This document shows, piece by piece, positions 1-9,246 of a stretch of 64,000 nt of DNA. Where the stretch lies: the NCBI GenBank assembly GCA_964446935.1, contig CAYUQI010000004.1, positions 1-64,000 of the forward strand. The letters are read 5' to 3'. The stretch comes from UASB124 sp964446935. Lineage in GTDB: Bacteria; Babelota; Babeliae; Babelales; RVW-14. The position numbers were made by a program, and so were the translations under genes. Position 1 is the stretch's first letter. The number at the start of each line of letters is the position of its first letter. Below the pieces are notes generated by a model. It was not told the origin of the DNA and did not search any database. It saw only the letters and a program-made list of their open reading frames with translations.

Positions 1-3000
1 TATTGGCCCTGACGCGTTTCAACAGTAATGCGATAGTTGGAGGAAGCATTGGTAATCTGCAAGATCAGATTAGATACAATAGCAACACACTGTTGTACTT
101 AGACAGGGTTGATAGCAACGCGAAACTGTTCTTAACACGCAACAACAGTAATACTTTATTGGCTTTAACGCGTTTCAACAGTAATGCGATAGTTGGCGGA
201 AGTATTGGTAATCTGCAAGATCAGATTAGATACAATAGCAACACACTGTTGTACTTAGACAGGGTTGATAGCAACGCGAAACTGTTCTTAACACGCAACA
301 ACAGTAATACTTTATTGGCTCTAACGCGTTTTAATAGTAATGCGATAGTTGGAGGAAGTATTGGTAATCTGCAAGATCAAATTCGTTATAACAGCAATAC
401 GTTGTTGTACTTAGACAGAGTTGACAGTAATGCGAAACTGTTCTTAACACGCAACAACAGTAATACTTTGTTAGCTCTAACGCGTTTCAATAGCAACGCG
501 ATTATTGCTATGAATACTGATCTATCTAACCAGATTCGTTATAACAGCAACACACTGCTGTATTTAGATAGAACCGACAGTAATGCGAAATTGTTCTTAA
601 CAAGAAACAATAGTAATGCATTGTTGCTAGGAGATAGAGTTAATAGTAATGCGTGGTTGTCATGGGTTGTAAATAATAGCAATGCATTACTTGAGCTTGT
701 AAAACAAAATAGCAGCACATTAGTTTATCTGAATAGGGCGTGCAGCTCGGCGACGTTGTTCTTAACGAATAACAACAGTAATGCCTTGTTGTTTGGGGAT
801 AGGGTTAATAGTAATGCATTGGTGTATGGTTTACGTACGATGAGTAATGCATTGCTGTACGGTGATAGGACAACGAGTAATGCATTAATGTATGTGTTAA
901 GAACAGGTAGTAATGCATTGTTATATTTGGAAAGAACGTTTAGTAGCGCTATCGCACGGCATGAACAAGCGATTAAAGAAAATAGTAATGCGATAGTAGA
1001 GCTTGATGAGCAATTAAGAGGGTATAGTAATGCAATGCTCTACCTAGATAGAACTGATAGTAATGCCAAGTTATTCCTAACGAAGAACAATAGCAACGCG
1101 ATTATTGCTATGAACGCTGACTTATCCGATCAGATTCGTTATAACAGTAACACGCTGCTGTATTTAGATAGAACCGATAGCAATGCGAAGTTGTTTTTAG
1201 CGAGAAACAATAGCAATGCGTTGTTATATGGCGATAGAGTTAATAGCAATGCGATTGTTGCAAACAATACAAATGTCTTGAATCAAATCAGATACAACAG
1301 CAATACACTGTTGTACTTAGATAGAACTGATAGTAATGCCAAGTTGTTCTTAACGAAGAACAATAGCAACGCAATCGTTGCTATGAATACGGATCTATCC
1401 AAGCAGATTCGTTATAACAGTAATACGCTATTGTACTTAGACAGGACTGACAGTAATGCGAAGTTGTTCCTAGCGAGAAACAATAGCAACGCGTTGCTGT
1501 ACGGAGACAGAGTCAATAGTAACGCGATTATTGCAAGCAATACAAACGTATTGAATCAAATCAGATACAACAGCAATACACTGCTGTACTTAGATAGAAC
1601 TGATAGTAATGCGAAGTTGTTCTTAACACGCAACAACAGTAATACGTTATTGGCACTGACACGTTTCAACAGTAATGCAATTGTTGGTGGAAGTATTGGT
1701 AATTTGCAAGATCAAATTAGATACAACAGTAATACCTTGCTGTACTTAGACCGTGTTGATAGTAATGCGAAATTGTTCTTAACGAAGAATAACAGTAATA
1801 CGTTACTGTTCCTTGATAGAACTGATAGTAATGCAAAATTGTTCCTGGCGAGAAACAATAGCAATGCTTTATTGTATTGGATCGATAACAACAGCGAGGC
1901 ATTGTTAACATTAGCTCGTTACAATAGTAATGCTCTTCTGTTTCATACAGGAAATAACAGCAATACATTATTGTACTTAGACAGAGTTGATAGTAATGCG
2001 AAGTTGTTCTTAACGAAGAACAACAGCAATACATTATTAGCTTTGACCCGTTGGAATAGCAATGCGATTGAATCAATGACAACTGGTGATTGTTCATGTG
2101 TATTAACAGAGGCGCCGTTGTATAATGATGTCGTTATGGTATGTAATTGTGATGTTGCACCAACCAAAGTGATTGATATACGAGATAATATTACGATCGA
2201 TGGACAAGGGGCACGTATAACCTTTGCTGATCCTAGTAACGCACAATTTATTGTTGCAGCCAATAAGACGGTTCGTTTAAAGAATGTTGAACTTTTACGT
2301 CTTACCTCACAAACGTTTGATTTGGGTGAAAAAGCTCGAATCGAGATTGAAGGGGAAGTTGCCTTTGAATTGAATGAGGACATTACATTTGTTGATGATC
2401 GTATCTCGGTAATTGGTGATAGTAATAATCCAAGTGTTCTTGTTGTTCGTGGTTTAGGGGCACAAAGACGATTGATTATTGAGCCTGTGTATCAACAAAC
2501 CGCCAGTGGGCTTACCGTTATTAAGACATTCGACCTTGGCCTCTCTGTCTTGGCTTTGGAAAATATTGAGTTTTTAGGGCTTGAAAGCGTTTCTGTTGGT
2601 CGTCAAGAAACAGGGGATGGTATTTTTGTTGGGGCTTTTGTGTTGTCCAATCACGCAACAGTTGATGTTGATGTTGATACTGACCTGAGCTTCTTTATTG
2701 ATGGGTTAAGTAATGAATTGGTATTCCTCTCTTCAGGATTAACGCTTTCTGGCTTTATTGACTTTAGCCAAGAGTTTATCTCTGAATTACATGTTGGTTT
2801 CAACTTAGACCAAAAGATTCAAACGACTCCTGTTATCAATGTAGCAGATGATCTTATTTATCTTGGCTCGGAATCAGGCCGTGCGGCATTGATATTTGAT
2901 GATTATGCTGTAGCACTTAAACATCTTGGAACCAATTCATTTGTTACCGATGTTCATGCATTTATTAGTGGACGTAACGTAGAAATCTTGGATAACCCAA

Positions 3001-4646
3001 TTAAGCAAACGTCGAGTGATCTTATTGTTGATTCAAGCTTAAATATTACCAGTAATGTTACCAATGCAATCGATTCTTCATTTGTTCGTGGTATGCCATC
3101 ATTACGCCGTAGCAAACCAGTCTTTAATGCTCTGGATATTCTGCGCTATCGATATAATCAAAGAATTGAGGCTAAAAAAACGGTTAAACAGCAATATTAT
3201 GATAACATTGGTAAAATGAAGCCAAAGCCATCAGCCAAACCTTACAAACAAAGCAACAAACCGCAAAAACAAGCATCTGCTAAGCAGAAAAACCATAAAA
3301 AACTTCAAACACGAGGCTTGCCGGTACAAGAGTTCGTCCTTCCACCAGATTTTGTGAGAACAATCAATGACACGGAAAAACAATCTGCAGCATTTGGGGT
3401 AATGCAAATAAGCTCTGGTACTATTACTGAGTTTGGTATTCACGATACAAATCCATTGACGCTTTATTTGCGTGGTAATGGTGTACTGGACCAAGGATCT
3501 TCCGATACGGTGGTTAAAGATACGGACATTATTTATGTTGAAAATCGTGGTAATAAAATTGTGGTAACCAATACAATTCGTTTCAATGGGCAGCTGGTTT
3601 TTAATACCAATGCTGAGCTGATATTTGAGTTTGATGAAAAGGCGGTCCATCCAGAAGTGATTTTTGATGCATCATTCTATGACATACTTCGTCTTCCTTT
3701 ACAAACACGGGTAGAATTCAAGGGGAGTGGAACGATAACGTTCAATGATGGTATGTCGGTTATATTACAGGGCAACTCTTCAGCTGATTATGCTCAATTT
3801 GTTGTACACAATTCTGCGCAGATGCAACTTGGGGATGCTCTTGATGCTGCACATCTCAGTACGGTTACAATAAAGGGTACTGGAAAGGTGCTTATTGATA
3901 ATGGTGCAGAGTTAAATGTTTATGGTGGTCAACATCTGATTATTGGGGATGATGAACAGGATGCCATTGAATTCAAAGCTGATCGTACCTCATGGGTAAA
4001 TGTTGATGCTCTAAGACAAGCTGCTACAACGGGTGCCATTGCGCGTCTTTCATTTCAAAAAGCAACCTATAGCATTGATTTTGAACAACGAGCTACCTTA
4101 AATATTGGAAAAAACGGTGTTGTTGAGTTCAATTCACTTAATAACATTAAGCAGTCTGGTTATTTGACATCTTTGATGTTTGCAAACGATGGTGTTTTAT
4201 TAATTGATCATGATGGAACCTTTATCATTGGTCAAAATAGGCTTGCTACTAAAACGGCGAAAGAGATACCATTTGAGTTTGATGTTCTTGATGGATATAT
4301 TCGTGGAGATGGGATGGTTCAGTTGGCGCAGACATCATTTGCTGGAAGAATACAGAATTTTGAGTTTGAACCACGTACGCTTTCTGCTCAAGGGCTCGTT
4401 CGATCATTGATTAATCGCCTCCCTTCGCTTAATTTTGCAACAGTTTTCCTTGATCAAGCAGGTAATCAATGGTTGTTTAACAAGGGTGTTGATTTGTATC
4501 GCCCTGATTTGTATCAGTTGAATCAAACAATCTTTACGTTGTATCCTGGTGATGAAATCAGAAGCGATGATCCAAGAACAGGCTATGTATATGGATATAA
4601 CACCGGTGTGTTGTTTGCTATCGCGCCGGATGGCTCAAGAAAATAA
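1..4646 (+). CDS. Giant hendecad-repeat surface/adhesin-like protein, 5' partial
   Basis: The frame is open at the left edge, so the true start and any signal peptide lie outside; 1547 residues are visible. Residues 1 to about 690 hold 56 copies of a short unit of the type NSNALLYLDRT, mostly 11 residues apart, with occasional spacings of 14, 15, 18 and 19. These spacings fit an alpha-helical coiled coil mixing hendecads and heptads (inference). From about residue 695 the protein changes to beta-rich sequence with stretches such as NITIDGQGARITF, resembling a right-handed beta-helix passenger. A basic linker (many K, P, Q) lies near residues 1055-1100. No autotransporter barrel or YadA-type anchor is visible at the C-terminus, which ends in DGSRK. 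Two genes follow at about 20-bp spacing. I do not recognise a named family; an elongated surface protein is the best guess. Confidence 0.8.
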   Translation, partial: LALTRFNSNAIVGGSIGNLQDQIRYNSNTLLYLDRVDSNAKLFLTRNNSNTLLALTRFNSNAIVGGSIGNLQDQIRYNSNTLLYLDRVDSNAKLFLTRNNSNTLLALTRFNSNAIVGGSIGNLQDQIRYNSNTLLYLDRVDSNAKLFLTRNNSNTLLALTRFNSNAIIAMNTDLSNQIRYNSNTLLYLDRTDSNAKLFLTRNNSNALLLGDRVNSNAWLSWVVNNSNALLELVKQNSSTLVYLNRACSSATLFLTNNNSNALLFGDRVNSNALVYGLRTMSNALLYGDRTTSNALMYVLRTGSNALLYLERTFSSAIARHEQAIKENSNAIVELDEQLRGYSNAMLYLDRTDSNAKLFLTKNNSNAIIAMNADLSDQIRYNSNTLLYLDRTDSNAKLFLARNNSNALLYGDRVNSNAIVANNTNVLNQIRYNSNTLLYLDRTDSNAKLFLTKNNSNAIVAMNTDLSKQIRYNSNTLLYLDRTDSNAKLFLARNNSNALLYGDRVNSNAIIASNTNVLNQIRYNSNTLLYLDRTDSNAKLFLTRNNSNTLLALTRFNSNAIVGGSIGNLQDQIRYNSNTLLYLDRVDSNAKLFLTKNNSNTLLFLDRTDSNAKLFLARNNSNALLYWIDNNSEALLTLARYNSNALLFHTGNNSNTLLYLDRVDSNAKLFLTKNNSNTLLALTRWNSNAIESMTTGDCSCVLTEAPLYNDVVMVCNCDVAPTKVIDIRDNITIDGQGARITFADPSNAQFIVAANKTVRLKNVELLRLTSQTFDLGEKARIEIEGEVAFELNEDITFVDDRISVIGDSNNPSVLVVRGLGAQRRLIIEPVYQQTASGLTVIKTFDLGLSVLALENIEFLGLESVSVGRQETGDGIFVGAFVLSNHATVDVDVDTDLSFFIDGLSNELVFLSSGLTLSGFIDFSQEFISELHVGFNLDQKIQTTPVINVADDLIYLGSESGRAALIFDDYAVALKHLGTNSFVTDVHAFISGRNVEILDNPIKQTSSDLIVDSSLNITSNVTNAIDSSFVRGMPSLRRSKPVFNALDILRYRYNQRIEAKKTVKQQYYDNIGKMKPKPSAKPYKQSNKPQKQASAKQKNHKKLQTRGLPVQEFVLPPDFVRTINDTEKQSAAFGVMQISSGTITEFGIHDTNPLTLYLRGNGVLDQGSSDTVVKDTDIIYVENRGNKIVVTNTIRFNGQLVFNTNAELIFEFDEKAVHPEVIFDASFYDILRLPLQTRVEFKGSGTITFNDGMSVILQGNSSADYAQFVVHNSAQMQLGDALDAAHLSTVTIKGTGKVLIDNGAELNVYGGQHLIIGDDEQDAIEFKADRTSWVNVDALRQAATTGAIARLSFQKATYSIDFEQRATLNIGKNGVVEFNSLNNIKQSGYLTSLMFANDGVLLIDHDGTFIIGQNRLATKTAKEIPFEFDVLDGYIRGDGMVQLAQTSFAGRIQNFEFEPRTLSAQGLVRSLINRLPSLNFATVFLDQAGNQWLFNKGVDLYRPDLYQLNQTIFTLYPGDEIRSDDPRTGYVYGYNTGVLFAIAPDGSRK
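12..479 (+). repeat. Three tandem 156-bp repeats inside the giant gene
   Basis: Three head-to-tail copies begin at 12, 168 and 324, each starting at ACGCGTTT(C/T)AA. Each encodes the same 52 residues (spacings 19+11+11+11). Copies 1 and 2 are nearly identical in DNA, while copy 3 has synonymous changes. Diverged copies of the same block recur, for example near 1660-1815. The array may continue upstream of the window. Confidence 0.9.
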
Positions 4647-4665
4647 CTTTGGAAGGAGACAAGGG

Positions 4666-5166
4666 ATGAAATTTGTAAAAAACCAAAAGGGTGAAATATC
4701 ATTGCGATGGATGATGCTTTTTGGAGGAGTTGTCGTAGTTTGTGCGATTGTTCTTGTATTCAGGTATGCCGGAAAGGGATCGTATCTATCATATAGTGAA
4801 ATGCAGCCAATACAGGGACAATTTGTTGTTGTGAATCAAGCAGATCTTAAACGTGTGCATAATCAACTGGAAGAACGACTTACGGCTACCGAACAACATT
4901 TGAAAAAGATGGAAGAAAATCTTGTTAAACAAACTGAAACAGCGAAGGTTTCGTTGGCACAACTTGGGCATAAAATTGACGAAGTAGAACAACGAGAGAA
5001 AAATATAGAAAAGAATGTGATTGATAAGACGATTAAAAGGGAAGTATCTGACCAGTTTGTATCGTTACGTGAAGAAACACGACAAAGAGAGCAGGAAAAG
5101 CGAAGGAAGCGTCTTTTAAATAGTTTCCTTGATCAACTTGCAGAATCTGAATCTGAAAAAAAATAG
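4666..5166 (+). CDS. Single-pass membrane protein with long coiled coil
   Basis: 166 residues. The start at 4666 is chosen because GGAAGGAGAC lies just upstream; the frame stays open further 5' but that part overlaps the preceding gene. A short basic N-terminus is followed by one transmembrane helix (about residues 16-33, MMLFGGVVVVCAIVLVF). The rest is a charged, heptad-like helical segment (about 60-150) rich in E, K and Q with no cysteine. It sits 19 bp after the giant repeat gene and 20 bp before a barrel-like gene, so the three probably form one operon. The topology suggests an inner-membrane anchor with a periplasmic coiled coil. No family is recognised; a role in export or tethering of the neighbour is inference only. 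Confidence 0.75.
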   Translation: MKFVKNQKGEISLRWMMLFGGVVVVCAIVLVFRYAGKGSYLSYSEMQPIQGQFVVVNQADLKRVHNQLEERLTATEQHLKKMEENLVKQTETAKVSLAQLGHKIDEVEQREKNIEKNVIDKTIKREVSDQFVSLREETRQREQEKRRKRLLNSFLDQLAESESEKK

Positions 5167-5186
5167 TTTAGGGATAGTGAGATATC

Positions 5187-6958
5187 ATGTTCAAAAAATG
5201 GTTAGTAATGTGCGGAGTTGTAACTATATTTTCTTATGTTTATGTTGATGCCGTTGAATTGTTTGCCGCTGATGGCACCGTAAACAAAGAGTATATTAAA
5301 CAAAGAGTTTCGCAGGAAATTATCAGTCAGGTAAAACAATCATCAGCTCAACAATCAAAAAAATCAAAATATATGAGCAAGGGGACGGTTCGAACTGATG
5401 GGGCTATTTATCTGCTCCCAAACTGGCCATACTATACCCAGTTTTTTCAAGATAATGATCTGATTCAGGTTGCCTTTTCTTTTGATACTGCTTCACAAGC
5501 TTATGCTGGACGGGGTGGCTCACAAAATTTATCAAAATTGATCTTTGGTGAACAACCTGTTTTGATCAAAGAAATCTTGCTTGCAAGTAAGCTGTTGGAT
5601 ATCAAAAAATTGACATCTGAGGGGCAGGTTGGAAATCCGCCGCATGCCTTAACCCCTGATGAAAGTAGAGCTAATCATTATTTGGGTATTCTTGCCAACC
5701 AAGAAGTTACCTTTGATGCTTCACTCGACCAATACAATGCATTTATTGATTATGCGCGGCATTTTAGGAATGGTGATATGGCGGTCGGAATCCATATTCC
5801 TTTCAAAATGAGGCATCAACATTTGCGTTTAACGAATGATATCTCTGATGCAAATCGTACTAAATTGGAGAATGTGCAACGCGGATATGACAATTCTCAA
5901 ACGCCNNNNNNNNNNNNNNNNNNNNNNNNNNNNNNNNNNNNNNNNNNNNNNNNNNNNNNNNNNNNNNNNNNNNNNNNNNNNNNNNNNNNNNNNNNNNNNN
6001 NNNNNCAAATCGTACTAAATTGGAGAATGTGCAACGCGGATATGACAATTCTCAAACGCCGCCTGTTCCACTTGCTAATCTTGAAAATCTTCCCGAACTC
6101 CAATTTTATAATAAATTCGATAGCCTAGAAGATTTTGTAGAAGAAGTTTTAAGTCGCAAGGGCATTGCTTTAAATAAAAAGGAAACGGTTGCTGGCTTGA
6201 GTGATGTTGTTGCATATGTAAATCTTGATATTCCATCACGATACTTTGGTCGTTTTGTTACTGGTGTGTCACTGCTTGTGCCAACGGCACGTGAACGTGA
6301 TACAGGAAAATTGTGGTATAACGATTTAGGCAATGGAGGCTTTGTTGAAACAGCTTTATTCACTTCTTTGTTATGGCAACATTCACGGTGGCTCAATCCC
6401 TATGTTCATATGAAAGGATCCTATAGTTTTGCTGCTAATGTGTACCGTCGAATACCGATGACTAATACGTATGATGGTGTTAATTTTAATGTAGATACGC
6501 GCATTGGCCCTGGTCAGCCAGTGCATGGGCTCATTATCTTCGGCGAATCTCTTAAATTGTTGTCTCCTCCTGCAGATCCAACGTTCGCAGAACCGGATTC
6601 AACCGTTCGTGGCTTTGCGGATCAGGTAAAAAAAATCAAAATTCAACCTGGCGCAACATTCTTCTGTCGGGTTGGTAATACTATTGATGCTTTGTTTACC
6701 TATAAGGGTTTTTTAGATTTGTATTACGATTTGTATGTCAAAGGTAAGGATTATATTTCTGGACGACATGTTGATGATGCCTATGTGCCATCATTGATTA
6801 ATCATAACACCTGGGTTATTTCTCATACCTTAGGGTTGGATTACAGTTATCAATTCGATGCTCAATATCGCATTCGTTTTGGTATAAATTATGCCTTTGC
6901 TGGCCGTAATACTCCAAAAACATTCGGCGCTGAACTTGGGTTTAATGCAGAGTTTTAG
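5187..6958 (+). CDS. Outer-membrane beta-barrel-like protein, interrupted by an artificial gap
   Basis: An N-terminal signal peptide (MFKKWLVMCGVVTIFSYVYVDA) leads into a protein rich in alternating hydrophobic/aromatic strands that ends in aromatic Phe (GAELGFNAEF), the usual C-terminal signature of BAM-inserted barrels. The 100-N run splits the frame, but the 55 bp on each side are identical. Deleting 5906-6060 restores one frame of 538 residues. Residues near the N-terminus (about 45-60) are Q/S/K rich. The overall plan and a GVSLLVPTARERD segment resemble ASVIVPTASDQD in the protein at 41632-42993, so the two may be distant paralogues. Likely porin or surface protein; the substrate is unknown. 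Confidence 0.75.
5851..6060. other. Scaffold gap with unmerged 55-bp contig overlap
   Basis: The N run is 5906-6005, exactly 100 bases. 5851-5905 and 6006-6060 are identical 55-mers (beginning CAAATCGTAC, ending CTCAAACGCC). Collapsing them keeps the reading frame. This looks like a de Bruijn contig overlap that a scaffolder padded with N, not a biological duplication. Confidence 0.9.
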
Positions 6959-6961
6959 CAA

Positions 6962-7729
6962 TTAATCGAGCAGTTCTATGTTGTTGCTCTCAACATCAGT
7001 CTTGTGCGCTTTGTGCAAGGCTGGTTTAGGCGATTTGCAATCAGTTTCAATAGTGATTAATCGTACTGCTAGTTGTTGAATAACAATCGGAATTTTTTCA
7101 AGGTCTTGGTTTGTTGAAATGATTTTGAAATATTCTTGAGCATCTTTTTCGCTTAACGACGAGGATGCTATTTTGTTACTTACGGTGTACAATGCTAATC
7201 GTGTTTTATCATCAAGATCTTGTAGGTATTTCATAATTTCATTATGGACTTCTTGCCGCATTTTAATTTTTATTTTTTTTATGTCTTGAGGGAGTGGTTT
7301 TGTTATTTCTTCTTTCCACATATTCCAGGTTAAAAAACATGATTCATGTGGGTTTTTCAGTTTAAAAGCAGCCTCAATGATAATGGGGACAAGAGGCTTT
7401 ATTTTCTGATTATCATCCAATAATCCTCGTTTTTGTAGTTCTGTAAGATAATTAGAAGAACTAAGTTTTGTAGCGAGTACTTGTGATTGAATTTGAAATT
7501 TGTCTTTCATGAATTGTAGGGCGAAGAATAATATTTTTTCATTGTTATGAAGATGTTTCAGGGCTTTATGCAACTCTTTTAAACGTGCTTCTTCTTCAAC
7601 CAAAATAATTGATTCTTTTATGGAATGGAAAAAAACAACCCATGTGCGGAGTTTATCAAGCTGTGCCAAGCAGCGAAATGGTATAAATAAGAATATAATA
7701 GTAATTACGATATTTTTAAATATTTTCAT
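6962..7729 (-). CDS. Exported helical protein, paralogue of the 55.1-56.0 kb gene
   Basis: 255 residues with an N-terminal signal sequence (MKIFKNIVITIIFLFIPFRC, then LAQ). The mature part is mostly charged alpha-helix. The segment YLTELQKRGLLDDNQKI followed by PLV-PIIIEAAFK is similar to YQYLQSKGFLTPDKTI-PTLVKALIKVM in the protein at 55129-56001, suggesting a shared repeat module. It converges on the barrel gene, with stops only 3 bp apart. No known domain is recognised. Secretion to the periplasm or beyond is likely; function is unknown. Confidence 0.7.
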   Translation of the reverse strand: MKIFKNIVITIIFLFIPFRCLAQLDKLRTWVVFFHSIKESIILVEEEARLKELHKALKHLHNNEKILFFALQFMKDKFQIQSQVLATKLSSSNYLTELQKRGLLDDNQKIKPLVPIIIEAAFKLKNPHESCFLTWNMWKEEITKPLPQDIKKIKIKMRQEVHNEIMKYLQDLDDKTRLALYTVSNKIASSSLSEKDAQEYFKIISTNQDLEKIPIVIQQLAVRLITIETDCKSPKPALHKAHKTDVESNNIELLD

Positions 7730-8032
7730 TGATTGCTCTTTGCCTCAGAATTTGCCTTTTGCCATGTGCGGGTTACAGTAAAAAATAATGGGGCATGTAA
7801 TATATGGTTAATTAATATTGTTGTAAATTATATCAGTAATTTAATGTTTTTTTCTGTACGTTATCATAGGTAACTATGTCATTGAATTCATGGCTACCTT
7901 ATCAAATAACCTTTTTATAATAAGTGAAGATGCGTTGTAATTTCAATATATATATTGTTTGATTAGCACATTGCCATCCAATAGTTTCGCAATTCGACTT
8001 TAGTTAAATGGTCGTTTATACTTAAATCAACG
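7730..8032. other. Intergenic region, AT-rich
   Basis: About 300 bases between a leftward exported-protein gene and rightward pgsA. I see no credible ORF, RNA gene or strong hairpin. It must hold the divergent promoters of both neighbours, but no clear -35/-10 pair stands out. Confidence 0.5.
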
Positions 8033-8623
8033 ATGTTTTTAATAAATGAATGGTTGATTATGGTGATTGTTCCAACTCTTTTATCTCTTTTACGCATTCT
8101 CTTGGCTCCGCTCATGGCCTATTTATTTTTTGCGGAGTCGATTGGGGTTGCTTTGCTCGTTTTTGCTATCGCTGCCATCACTGATATATATGATGGGTAT
8201 GTAGCACGCAAGTATGGAGTTGTAACCCCATGGGGTGCTTTTTTGGATCCTATCGCCGATAAAATTCTTATTGGGACTGCATTGATGTGTTTCGTTGTCA
8301 AAGGATTATTTGGATGGTGGGTTGTTGCGATAATAGTGGGACGTGATGTGTTAGTGACATGGCTTCGTGTTAGTGCCATTAAACATGGGCTTATGCTGCA
8401 AACATCAACCGTGGCTAAATATAAAACATTCTTGCAAAGTGGGGCTATTTTGGGGGCTTTTGTGTTGTATTGGTTTAAACAGATAATGCCAGAAGCTCAA
8501 TGGTTGTTGCCATTTCAGTCAGTGATTATTTATCTTATTTATGCCGTAACCGTAATAACAGCTTACACCGGTATCGTATATGTGGTTTCGTATTGCACTC
8601 GCAGGGGGACTACAAGGTTATGA
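8033..8623 (+). CDS. pgsA: CDP-diacylglycerol--glycerol-3-phosphate phosphatidyltransferase
   Basis: Integral membrane enzyme of phospholipid synthesis that makes phosphatidylglycerophosphate from CDP-diacylglycerol and glycerol-3-phosphate. The CDP-alcohol phosphotransferase signature D-x2-D-G-x2-A-R-x8-G-x3-D-x3-D is complete (DIYDGYVARK, then GAFLDPIAD). Several hydrophobic helices span the 196 residues. The true start may be the internal ATG at 8060, because MVIVPTLLSLLRI matches the usual N-terminus better; neither start has a good Shine-Dalgarno. The next gene, pgpA, starts inside the stop codon (ATGA), so the enzyme and the phosphatase for its product are co-translated. A second family member lies at 22831, so exact substrate assignment rests mainly on this pgpA linkage. 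Confidence 0.87.
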   Translation: MFLINEWLIMVIVPTLLSLLRILLAPLMAYLFFAESIGVALLVFAIAAITDIYDGYVARKYGVVTPWGAFLDPIADKILIGTALMCFVVKGLFGWWVVAIIVGRDVLVTWLRVSAIKHGLMLQTSTVAKYKTFLQSGAILGAFVLYWFKQIMPEAQWLLPFQSVIIYLIYAVTVITAYTGIVYVVSYCTRRGTTRL

Positions 8624-9093
8624 AACAAACAGGTTTTGGTTTATCATTGGCGTATTTTTTTGCGTCATTTTTTTATCTAGGCTATTTACCTGGATGTCCG
8701 GGGACGATTGCCAGTATTGCCACAGCGCTTCCTTTATTTTTTATGCCGCAAATTTCTCTTTGGATATATTTAGTTGCGATTGCGGTAATATTTCTGCTTG
8801 GTGTGTGGCTGACTGCAATTATTGAACGACATGATGAGATTATTGATCCATCATATGCGGTGATTGATGAGGTTGTAGGCATGAGTTTTGCGCTTGTGGC
8901 TGTGCCACAGGTTTGGTGGCAATATGGTATTGTGTTAGCCTTATTCCGTTTTTTTGATATCGTTAAGCCCTTTCCCATTCGCCAGCTTGAACGTAATTTA
9001 ATGGGTGGCTTTGCTATTATGATCGACGACGTTGTTGCTAGTGTTTTTAGCATCGTTATTTTTTGGTCCTTGAAAGGGCTTTTGGGGTTCTAA
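8620..9093 (+). CDS. pgpA: Phosphatidylglycerophosphatase A
   Basis: 157 residues. It dephosphorylates phosphatidylglycerophosphate to phosphatidylglycerol at the inner membrane. Family hallmarks are GYLPGCPGTIAS near the N-terminus, the acidic DEVVG motif and FRFFDIVKPFP; several membrane helices are evident. The start at 8620 overlaps the pgsA stop by 4 bp (ATGA); longer in-frame starts lie inside pgsA and are unlikely. The order pgsA-pgpA gives two consecutive steps of phosphatidylglycerol synthesis. Confidence 0.93.
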   Translation: MKQTGFGLSLAYFFASFFYLGYLPGCPGTIASIATALPLFFMPQISLWIYLVAIAVIFLLGVWLTAIIERHDEIIDPSYAVIDEVVGMSFALVAVPQVWWQYGIVLALFRFFDIVKPFPIRQLERNLMGGFAIMIDDVVASVFSIVIFWSLKGLLGF

Positions 9094-9122
9094 TACAGCT
9101 CTCTTGTGATTTCTTCGATTTC

Positions 9123-9151
9123 TTGCCATATCACCGAGGGCACGGTATGCT
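9123..9151 (+). promoter_or_regulatory. Candidate sigma70-type promoter upstream of gyrA
   Basis: TTGCCA (9123-9128), 17-bp spacer, TATGCT (9146-9151), about 95 bp before the gyrA start. Found by eye; not tested. Confidence 0.35.
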
Positions 9152-9246
9152 AAGAGTCTAAATTTTGTAGTGTTTGAAGGTGTGGCAATCTTTCAGAATG
9201 CCTCAATACAAAAAGTTCTGAAAGTAATACATCGGGAAGGGTTTGC

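Noticed and set aside
1717..2383. Minus-strand ORFs of 126 and 146 residues opposite the giant repeat gene
   Set aside because: They mirror the repeat composition of the plus-strand gene, lack ribosome binding sites and have no plausible protein character.
5851..6060. Biological 55-bp direct repeat at both gaps
   Set aside because: Two unrelated genes show the same exact length flanking 100 N and both become in-frame when collapsed, which indicates an assembler overlap.
6020..6958. Separate gene starting at 6020
   Set aside because: Its start lies in the duplicated 55-mer; once the gap is collapsed it is the 3' part of the 5187 gene.
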